The notes under the pieces: model-generated
Seen by the model: only the letters and a program-made list of their open reading frames with translations
Told to the model about the DNA's origin: nothing
The model's database searches: none
Made by a program: the position numbers and the translations under genes
In this document: in pieces, positions 14,976 to 21,451 of the stretch
How positions within the stretch are numbered: the stretch's first letter is position 1
How the letters are laid out: each line of letters starts with the position of its first letter
Assembly: GCA_014378085.1 (NCBI GenBank)
Contig: JACMOJ010000501.1
Location: forward strand, 1 to 21,451
DNA from: Burkholderiales bacterium
GTDB taxonomy: Bacteria; Pseudomonadota; Gammaproteobacteria; Burkholderiales; Usitatibacteraceae
Reading direction: 5' to 3'
DNA: 21,451 nt

Positions 14976-16235
14976 ATGCAACTATCCGAAATGAAACTCA
15001 AACACGTCTCCGAACTCGTGGAGATGGCAGGTGTCGCCGAACTCGAAGGCGCAAATCGCCTGCGCAAGCAGGAGCTGATTTTTGCGCTGCTCAAACATCA
15101 AGCAAAAAAGGGCGAGGCCATTTTTGGTGACGGCACACTTGAAGTGCTGCAAGACGGTTTCGGCTTCCTGCGCTCACCCGCCATTTCCTAACTGGCAGGC
15201 CCTGACGATATTTACGTTAGCCCGTCACAAATCCGCCGCTTTAATCTGCACACAGGCGACACCATCGAAGGCGAAATCCGCACGCCGAAAGAAGGTGAAC
15301 GCTACTTTGCATTGGTCAAGGTTGACAAGGTCAACGGCGAACCACCTGAGGCCGGCAAAAACAAGATTCTGTTTGAAAACCTAACCGCCCTGTTTCCAAA
15401 CAAACCGTTTATCCTTGAGCGCGATATTAAGTCCGACGAGAACATTACCGGGCGTGTGATTGACATCATTGCCCCGATCGGCAAGGGCCAGCGCGGCCTA
15501 CTCGTTTCCTCGCCGAAATCCGGCAAGACGGTCATGCTGCAACACATCGCCCAAGCGATCACCAGCAACCATCCGGAAGTTGTGTTGATTGTCCTGCTGA
15601 TTGACGTGCGCCCAGAGGAAGTGACAGAGATGCAACGCACCGTAAAGGGTGAAGTGGTATCGTCGACCTTCGATGAACCTGCTACACGTCACGTGCAGGT
15701 CGCAGAGATGGTGATCGAAAAGGCCAAGCGACTGGTTGAGCACAAAAAAGACGTCGTCATTTTGCTCGATTCGATTACGCGCTTGGCGCGTGCCTACAAC
15801 ACCGTGGTACCCGCCTCCGGCAAAGTGTTGACCGGTGGTGTTGGCGCCAACGCACTACAACGGCCAAAACGTTTTTTCGGTGCGGCGCGTAATATCGAAG
15901 AAGGTGGCTCATTGACCATCATTGCCACGGCGCTAATCGATACCGGGTCGCGCATGGACGATGTGATCTACGAAGAGTTCAAGGGAACCGGCAACATGGA
16001 GGTTCATTTGGACCGTCGTGCCGCTGAAAAGCGCGTCTATCCTGCACTCAACGTTAACCGTTCTGGCACCCGTAAAGAAGAGTTGCTAATCAAGCCTGAA
16101 ATTCTTCAGCGTGTCTGGGTGCTGCGCAAGATGATGTTTGCAATGGACGAATTAGAAGCCACGGAATTCCTCATCGACAAGCTTAAGGCAACAAAGAACA
16201 ACGCTGAATTCTTTGATTCGATGAAGAAAACCTAA
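14976..16235 (+). pseudogene. rho: Transcription termination factor Rho, interrupted by an in-frame stop
   Basis: The frame from ATG 14976 to TAA 16233-16235 has 420 codons including the final stop, matching E. coli Rho residue for residue in numbering. Codons 1-71 encode the N-terminal helical domain and the RNA-binding GFGFLRS. Codon 72 is TAA (15189-15191), where relatives have tyrosine in the S-Y-LAGPDD context. The same frame then continues with [20 protein letters not shown] to the end. Walker A (K181, K184, T185), D265 in the [13 protein letters not shown] segment and arginine R366 are present. E211, the catalytic glutamate of ERPEEVTEM, is valine, and D290 of GGVDANAL is glycine. Reinitiation at TTG 15312 would yield a fragment lacking most of the RNA-binding domain. 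It could be a real pseudogene or an assembly error. Confidence 0.85.
15189..15191 (+). other. rho: In-frame TAA at rho codon 72
   Basis: The codons around it read CGC TCA CCC GCC ATT TCC TAA CTG GCA GGC CCT. A single C-to-A change at 15191 from TAC explains the stop, and an A-to-C change at 15181 explains alanine in place of the usual aspartate at 69. Both flanking frames are intact, so there is no indel. Confidence 0.95.
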
Positions 16236-16296
16236 TTGCTGCGACGTGCCGCGACAGATCCCCTAATCGCGCTCGGTGCTGGTTTTTCGCGCCTTC

Positions 16297-16314
16297 ATAC
16301 CCGAAACGGGGTAT
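16297..16314. promoter_or_regulatory. Inverted repeat upstream of the response regulator gene
   Basis: ATACCC (16297-16302) and GGGTAT (16309-16314) are perfect arms around GAAACG, 11 bases before the ATG at 16326. Read as heptamers it is TACCCGA, two bases, CGGGGTA, the 7-2-7 geometry used by NarL-type regulators, though the heptamers match the NarL consensus only in part. Confidence 0.4.
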
Positions 16315-16325
16315 AGCCTCCTTCT

Positions 16326-17093
16326 ATGTTGTCGGCAGTACAATCGGTGAATCCATTGATTGAGCCTGCGCCGATGCCACGTGTTTTAATTGTTGAAGAC
16401 GATGTTGGCTTTCGCGACCGCTATGGCGCCATCCTCGCCAAAGACGCGGCGTTTGAGGTTGTTGCCAGCGTGGGGACGGCTGCTGAAGGTCTTGCAATGC
16501 TGGATTTGCGCATGCCCGACATTTTGCTAGTCGATCTTGGCTTGCCCGACCTTTCTGGTATCGAAGTCATCCGCCACGCCAGCCGCACACTTCCCTCATG
16601 TGAGAGCATGGTCGTTACCGTGTTTGGCGACGAGGAACACGTACTCGCTTCGATTGAGGCAGGCGCGTCCGGCTATCTTCTCAAAGACGCATCTGAAGAC
16701 AGCTTTCTTGCGGGCATTCGCGAACTCATCGCCGGCGGATCACCGATATCCCCAATCATTGCGCGACGCTTACTGAAACGCTTCCAGCCAGACTTCTCGC
16801 CCAACGCTTTGTCTAACACCGCACCCGACGGGGCACTCAACATGGCACCTCCACCTCCCGCGCTGCCTGCGGTAAGCGCGGGCGAAAGTGATGTTTCCCT
16901 CTCCGCGCGCGAACGAGAAATTTTGCTACTCGCCTCGAAGGGATATAACTATCCCGAGATGGGTAAACTCATGGGTATTTCGCCCCACACCGTCACGAGT
17001 CATGTCAAAAAAATCTATCGCAAGCTTGCCGTGCACTCGCGCGGTGAGGCAGTGTTTGAAGCCCACCGTATGGGCCTTATCCGCTCCATGTAG
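16326..17093 (+). CDS. NarL/FixJ-type response regulator
   Basis: The 255-residue protein has a receiver domain (RVLIVEDDVGF with the acidic pair, LLVDLGLPD with phospho-acceptor D70, TVFGDEEH and the YLLKDAS lysine), a proline/serine-rich linker at about residues 160-190, and a LuxR-type helix-turn-helix (LSAREREILLLASKGYNYPEMGKLMGISPHTVTSHVKKIYRKL). Phosphorylation by the kinase encoded 36 bases downstream should control dimerisation and DNA binding. Start choice is uncertain: ATG 16326 adds 16 residues, whereas ATG 16374 gives MPRVLIVEDD with the phospho-acceptor at position 54, as in most relatives. Neither has a good ribosome binding site. Targets are unknown; an inverted repeat just upstream hints at autoregulation. 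Confidence 0.9.
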   Translation: MLSAVQSVNPLIEPAPMPRVLIVEDDVGFRDRYGAILAKDAAFEVVASVGTAAEGLAMLDLRMPDILLVDLGLPDLSGIEVIRHASRTLPSCESMVVTVFGDEEHVLASIEAGASGYLLKDASEDSFLAGIRELIAGGSPISPIIARRLLKRFQPDFSPNALSNTAPDGALNMAPPPPALPAVSAGESDVSLSAREREILLLASKGYNYPEMGKLMGISPHTVTSHVKKIYRKLAVHSRGEAVFEAHRMGLIRSM

Positions 17094-17129
17094 CGGTGGC
17101 ACCATGTTGCCGCAACCCGCATCGGCTCG

Positions 17130-19082
17130 ATGATCACCACGCTTCGCAGCGGTTTTGTTTGCATCCTTGTCCTTGTATTTGTGGCCTGCCATGCGAACGC
17201 GCAAACGGCAGCACCCGCGCCGGTTGCAAGCCCATCCAGCGAGTTTTTGCCTTATCAAATATTTGATCGGGCTGAATTTGTTCAATCGGGTTCAGGATTC
17301 CCGCCCGACAGCAACGCCCAATGGATCACCGTCGCGTTGCCCGACAGCTGGCGCTTGCAGAACCGTCCGCGCGACAAAATTGGCTGGTATCGGCTGCGAT
17401 TCACGCACCATGGCGCCGCCCACCAAGGAAGCGAAGGTGACAACAGCGGCCAGCAAGCGATCTACATTACTCGCATCACCAACAATATAGAAGTGTTCCT
17501 CAACGGTTCGTCGTTTGCGACCAGCGGACGATTGGGCGCCAACCCCGAAGAATCATGGAATCTGGCGCAATACCACTTTGTGCCCCCTTCTTTGATCCGA
17601 GATGGCTCCAATGAACTGCTGGTTCGCCTTCACCCGGACGATCATGCCCGCGCGGGACTCTCCAAGGTCTACTTGGGTGATAGTGCGGAACTACGTGAGA
17701 TCTACAACCGCCGATACTTCATTCAAACCAAGGCACCGCAGTTAATCACCGGCGTGTTGGTGGTAATGTCAATTTTCTCGTTGACCATTTGGCTTCGTCG
17801 TCGCAACGAAACCATGTTTTTGCTGTTCGGCCTCATGGCCGCTGTTGCCGTGGTGCGTTTGTTTCATCATTACTTTCGCGACACACCGGCTTGGCTGGTA
17901 ATGATGGCGGTGCCCGCCGTGCTGTGGCTAACCGTGCTGCAAACAAGTTTCGCACTCCACTATGGCAACCGCTCTCTGCCGCGTATGGAGCGTGGCTTGA
18001 TGATTTACGCATTTGCCGCCACTGCGTTGCTGCTTGTCAGCGCGGTGACAAACCTGTTTCTTGAGGCGACACAGATCGTCTATGCCAGCCTGGCAATACT
18101 CTCGCCGCTACTCGGCGGCATCATCATTTATCAGTTGAGCCGTGTTCCCTCACGCGGCAACGTGCTGATGATGGTGGCCACGTTCTTAAACTCGGCGTTT
18201 GGTATTCATGATTTTCTGAATTTCCAAGAACTACTGGGTTACGACCGCTTGTACCTGTTACCGCTCGGATTACCGTTACTGCTGCTCGCCGTTGCCGCAT
18301 TGTTGGCGCGTCGATTCGTCGAGACGCTGAATGACTACGAGACATTGAACACCAATCTTTCGGCGCGGATTGAGGGCCGCGAACGCGACCTCGCGGCCAG
18401 TTTTGATCGGGAACGCGCGCTAGATCAGCAGCGCGCCACGGCCGATGAACGTCAGCGGCTCATGCGTGACATGCACGACGGGCTCGGTTCACACTTGATG
18501 TCGACGTTAGCGCTACTCAAGCGCGGTTCAATAAAAACGTCCGAGGTGGAGTCGTTGCTGGCCGACTGCATCGACGAGCTGAAACTGACCATCGACTCAC
18601 TCGAGCCGGTAGAGCGTGATCTTGCCGTGGTGCTGGGCAATCTGCGTTACCGACTCGAACCCAGACTTAACGCAGCCGGTATCTCGCTCGAATGGGCAGT
18701 GACCGATTTGCCACGGCTCGACTATCTTGATCCAGAAAACGTCCGCAGCGTATTGCGAATCGTGCAGGAAGCATTCACCAACACCCTCAAACACGCCAAC
18801 GCCTCGCGCATTACGTTATCCACAGGCACAGACCGCGCGGCAAATCGCGTTTGGGTTCGTGTCACCGATGATGGCAACACCTTTGGCGCGGAAAAGGCCA
18901 ATGGCGGTCGTGGACTCACCAATATGAAGAGCCGCGCGGCCCGTCTGCAGGGTAGGGTAGAGGTGGTGGCGCTGAAGGGCGGCGGAACTTGCGTCAGCCT
19001 CTTCCTGCCGATACAAATACAAAAGCCCCCGTCTGACGGACGTCTTCAGCTATTTTCTGCCGGAAACGCCCGTCCCTCCTAG
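17130..19082 (+). CDS. 7TM-DISM sensor histidine kinase (HisKA_3 type)
   Basis: The 650-residue protein starts with a signal peptide (hydrophobic residues 8-20, probable cut after CHANA). A periplasmic beta-sandwich region follows (about 40-200, with WYRLRF, AIYITRITNNIEVFLNG and ELLVRLHP, resembling the galactose-binding-like DISM input fold), then about seven transmembrane helices (about 210-400). A short coiled coil leads to the HisKA_3 motif RDMHDGLGSHL with H449, and an HATPase domain with IVQEAFTNTLKHA (N box) and VTDDGN...GGRGLTNMKSRAARLQG. The ligand is unknown; DISM inputs are thought to bind carbohydrates or small molecules. It follows the response regulator by 36 bases and is its likely partner. 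It ends 27 bases before the convergent pntB stop; the last ~20 residues are not part of the domain. Confidence 0.9.
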   Translation: MITTLRSGFVCILVLVFVACHANAQTAAPAPVASPSSEFLPYQIFDRAEFVQSGSGFPPDSNAQWITVALPDSWRLQNRPRDKIGWYRLRFTHHGAAHQGSEGDNSGQQAIYITRITNNIEVFLNGSSFATSGRLGANPEESWNLAQYHFVPPSLIRDGSNELLVRLHPDDHARAGLSKVYLGDSAELREIYNRRYFIQTKAPQLITGVLVVMSIFSLTIWLRRRNETMFLLFGLMAAVAVVRLFHHYFRDTPAWLVMMAVPAVLWLTVLQTSFALHYGNRSLPRMERGLMIYAFAATALLLVSAVTNLFLEATQIVYASLAILSPLLGGIIIYQLSRVPSRGNVLMMVATFLNSAFGIHDFLNFQELLGYDRLYLLPLGLPLLLLAVAALLARRFVETLNDYETLNTNLSARIEGRERDLAASFDRERALDQQRATADERQRLMRDMHDGLGSHLMSTLALLKRGSIKTSEVESLLADCIDELKLTIDSLEPVERDLAVVLGNLRYRLEPRLNAAGISLEWAVTDLPRLDYLDPENVRSVLRIVQEAFTNTLKHANASRITLSTGTDRAANRVWVRVTDDGNTFGAEKANGGRGLTNMKSRAARLQGRVEVVALKGGGTCVSLFLPIQIQKPPSDGRLQLFSAGNARPS

Positions 19083-19109
19083 GGTTTGTGAATTATTTTT
19101 GACGGCACA

Positions 19110-20525
19110 TTACGCGCGTAGTGCGGTGAGGACTTCGTCGAGCATCTTCTTTGCATCACCGAACAACATGCGGTTGTTGTCTTTGTAGAAGAGTGGATTA
19201 TCGACACCCGCATAGCCGGATGCCATGCTGCGCTTCATCACAATCGTGGTCTTCGCTTTCCACACTTCCAACACCGGCATCCCGGCGATCGGGCTGGTGG
19301 TATCATCCTGCGCTGCGGGATTCACAATGTCGTTCGCACCGATCACCATGACCACGTCGGTATTCGCAAAGTCATCGTTGATTTCGTCCATTTCCAGCAC
19401 GATGTCGTACGGCACCCTCGCCTCTGCGAGCAGCACATTCATGTGCCCCGGCATCCGCCCTGCCACTGGATGAATACCAAAACGCACATTGATTTTTTTC
19501 TCGCGCAGCGTTTTGGTAATTTCATAAACCGTGTGCTGGGCCTGCGCGACCGCCATGCCATAACCCGGCACGATGATGACACTCTTGGCGTCGCGCAACA
19601 GCTCGGCCGCTTCCGCCGCATTCACCGGGGAAACCTCGCCCACCGGCGCTGCGGCAGCACCGGCTGTCGGTGCAGGTGCGCCACCACTAAAACCACCGGC
19701 AATGACGCTAAAGAAATTGCGGTTCATTGCTTGGCACATGATGTAGGACAAAATCGCGCCGCTTGAGCCGACCAGCGCACCGACCACAATCAACAAATCG
19801 TTCGACAGCATAAAGCCAGTGGCCGCTGCCGCCCAACCGGAGTAGCTATTGAGCATTGACACCACCACCGGCATGTCGGCGCCGCCGATTGCCATCACCA
19901 TATGAATGCCGAACAGAAGTGCAATGACCGTCATCACGATGAGCGGCACCATGCCGGCTTCGATGCTTGGCGCTTTCATAAACTGATAACCAAACACAAT
20001 CACCACAATTAAGCCGATCAAATTCAACCAATGGCGTGCGGGCAGCAGCAATGGTTTGCCGCCTAACTTTCCAGACAACTTGAGGAACGCAATAATCGAG
20101 CCGGAGAAGGTCACCGCGCCAATCAGAATGCCGACATAAACTTCAATGTGGTGAATCGTTTTTTCTGCATTACTGAAATCAGCCACCGAAGTCGGATCAA
20201 TATAGCTGGCAACACCAACCGCCATCGCTGCTAGGCCGACCAAGCTGTGCATGAGTGCCACCAGCTCCGGCATTTGTGTCATCTGCACCGTGCGGGCCGC
20301 GTAAAGCCCCACCGCTCCGCCTGCCACCATCGCACCAACAATCCACGGGATTCCCGCTGCGGTGACCCGTGGCCCAAGAATGGTCGCGAAGACGGCAAGC
20401 CCCATGCCGATCATGCCGAACAGGTTGCCCCGCCGCGACGTCTCGGGATTTGACAGCCCACCGAGGCTCAAGATAAACAACATAATTGCCGCGATATAGG
20501 CGACCGTGACTAAACTTTCCGACAT
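19110..20525 (-). CDS. pntB: NAD(P) transhydrogenase subunit beta
   Basis: The 471-residue protein has an N-terminal membrane part with about nine hydrophobic helices (residues 1-270) and a C-terminal NADP(H)-binding domain III with [39 protein letters not shown] and [16 protein letters not shown], all diagnostic. It couples proton entry to hydride transfer from NADH to NADP+ with PntA at the inner membrane. The start ATG at 20525 was chosen for [20 protein letters not shown]; an upstream open frame to 20624 overlaps pntA and is not real. AGGAG (20537-20533) lies 7 bases upstream and overlaps the pntA stop, so the pair is one operon. Confidence 0.96.
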   Translation of the reverse strand: MSESLVTVAYIAAIMLFILSLGGLSNPETSRRGNLFGMIGMGLAVFATILGPRVTAAGIPWIVGAMVAGGAVGLYAARTVQMTQMPELVALMHSLVGLAAMAVGVASYIDPTSVADFSNAEKTIHHIEVYVGILIGAVTFSGSIIAFLKLSGKLGGKPLLLPARHWLNLIGLIVVIVFGYQFMKAPSIEAGMVPLIVMTVIALLFGIHMVMAIGGADMPVVVSMLNSYSGWAAAATGFMLSNDLLIVVGALVGSSGAILSYIMCQAMNRNFFSVIAGGFSGGAPAPTAGAAAAPVGEVSPVNAAEAAELLRDAKSVIIVPGYGMAVAQAQHTVYEITKTLREKKINVRFGIHPVAGRMPGHMNVLLAEARVPYDIVLEMDEINDDFANTDVVMVIGANDIVNPAAQDDTTSPIAGMPVLEVWKAKTTIVMKRSMASGYAGVDNPLFYKDNNRMLFGDAKKMLDEVLTALRA

Positions 20526-20535
20526 GGTCTGTCTC

Positions 20536-21451
20536 CTATTTTCTAAACATTGCCAACATGCGGCGCGTGACGGCAAAACCGCCAAACATATTGACAGCGG
20601 TGAGCGCGATACCCACCACCGCAACCCAACGTATCAATTCATCCGGCCTCGATATTCCAGCCACAGCAGGCGGCGCGATCTGCACCAACGCACCGATGAC
20701 AATGATCGACGAAATCGCATTTGTCACACTCATCAGCGGTGTGTGAAGCGACGGCGTGACGTTCCACACCACCATGTAGCCGACAAAACACGCCAGCACA
20801 AAGACTGTGAAATGCCCAAGGAACGCCGGTGGCGCATTAGCCCCAACAAACCAAAATAGCGCGGCGGCAATTGCAAACATCACCGTCAACTTGCCACTTG
20901 ACATGGGTTCGGATGCTGCGCCACGACCGTGGCTTTTTTTGGCAATAATGGCGTCGGCGGACTTCGGGGCCGGGACAGCAGGAAGTTTTGGTGGCGGCGC
21001 AGGCCAAGTGACAGCACCGTCCTTAACGATTGTCAGTCCGCGTATGGCATCGTCATCCATATTGACGTTAATCACACCGTCTTTGGTTTTGCACAGCTCT
21101 TCAGCGAGTCGGAATAAGTTGGTGCCGTAAAGCGTGGACGCCTGCTTGGCGAGTCGGCTGGTCAAATCGGTATAACCAACGATGGTGACGCCGTGTTTGA
21201 CCACAGCCTTTCCCGGCTCGGTGAGTTCACAATTGCCACCCTGCTCAGCGGCCATATCAACGATCACGCTGCCCGCTTTCATCGACTGCACCATCTCGGC
21301 GGTGATAAGTTTGGGCGCGGGCTTGCCCGGAATCAATGCGGTGGTGATGATGATGTCGACTTCGCGCGCCTGCCGCGCATACATGTCACGCTGTGCTTGC
21401 TGGAAACCCTCGCCCATCACCTTGGCATAACCACCGCCGCCGCTACCTTCC
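20536..21451 (-). CDS. pntA: NAD(P) transhydrogenase subunit alpha, 5' end outside window
   Basis: The frame is open to the window edge ([16 protein letters not shown] at the visible N-terminal end, matching the EGS-GGYAKVM region of PntA), so about 304 C-terminal residues are seen. They include the end of the NAD(H)-binding domain I ([39 protein letters not shown]), a Pro/Ala/Lys-rich linker, and four hydrophobic helices of domain II (for example [49 protein letters not shown], and a last helix ending [14 protein letters not shown]). Domain I and the membrane part are one polypeptide, as in E. coli PntA, and not split into PntAA/PntAB. It precedes pntB by 10 bases. Confidence 0.95.
   Translation of the reverse strand, partial: EGSGGGGYAKVMGEGFQQAQRDMYARQAREVDIIITTALIPGKPAPKLITAEMVQSMKAGSVIVDMAAEQGGNCELTEPGKAVVKHGVTIVGYTDLTSRLAKQASTLYGTNLFRLAEELCKTKDGVINVNMDDDAIRGLTIVKDGAVTWPAPPPKLPAVPAPKSADAIIAKKSHGRGAASEPMSSGKLTVMFAIAAALFWFVGANAPPAFLGHFTVFVLACFVGYMVVWNVTPSLHTPLMSVTNAISSIIVIGALVQIAPPAVAGISRPDELIRWVAVVGIALTAVNMFGGFAVTRRMLAMFRK

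Noticed and set aside
15189..15191. Alternative genetic code reading TAA as tyrosine
   Set aside because: TAA is used as a normal terminal stop in the desaturase, rpmB, brnA, addB and rho genes here, so recoding is not supported.

Overview
This window looks like chromosomal DNA of a betaproteobacterium, most likely Burkholderiales-like. The assignment rests on several things read from the sequence: a 55-residue cysteine-free L33 beside L28, a divergent AddB/AddA-type helicase-nuclease pair, the trxA-rho neighbourhood, a full-length fused PntA beside PntB, and GC-rich but not extreme codon use. It is an inference from gene content and protein style, not from a marker comparison. There are no rRNA or tRNA genes, no recognisable insertion sequence, prophage or CRISPR array.

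Layout. At 1-2093 (+) are the 3' part of an MscS-type channel gene and a membrane acyl desaturase, closed by a bidirectional terminator. At 2166-2581 (-) is rpmB-rpmG with a strong promoter, then radC (-). A gene-poor gap of about 600 bases (3432-4033) holds a heptanucleotide tandem repeat, two abutting small hairpins and a polypyrimidine tract whose complement is a canonical G-quadruplex motif just before dut. After dut and an exported DUF192 protein comes a compact toxin-antitoxin cluster at 5151-6884: vapBC, an intact brnTA, then a second brnTA whose toxin has been reduced by an internal deletion to a 29-codon remnant while its promoter/operator palindrome and antitoxin remain. At 7002-14098 (-) is a tightly overlapping fdxA-addB-addA group for double-strand break processing. 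At 14324-16235 (+) are trxA and rho, at 16326-19082 (+) a NarL-type response regulator and a 7TM-DISM histidine kinase, and at 19110-21451 (-) pntB and the C-terminal part of pntA.

The most striking observation is rho. The locus is collinear with a normal Rho of 419-420 codons, but codon 72 is TAA in place of the usual tyrosine, the catalytic glutamate 211 is valine, and the normally invariant aspartate 290 of the Q-loop neighbourhood is glycine. Either this copy is a recent pseudogene, which would be remarkable for a normally essential or near-essential proteobacterial factor, or the assembly has base errors here. The second strong signal is the eroded brnTA locus with a perfect 31-bp palindrome that contains two identical 8-bp palindromes one helical turn apart and overlaps a near-consensus promoter.

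Working together: rpmBG serves the ribosome, dut nucleotide-pool sanitation, fdxA/addAB recombination repair, trxA redox, and pntAB the NADPH supply across the inner membrane. The TA modules are accessory and form the only clearly variable-looking stretch.
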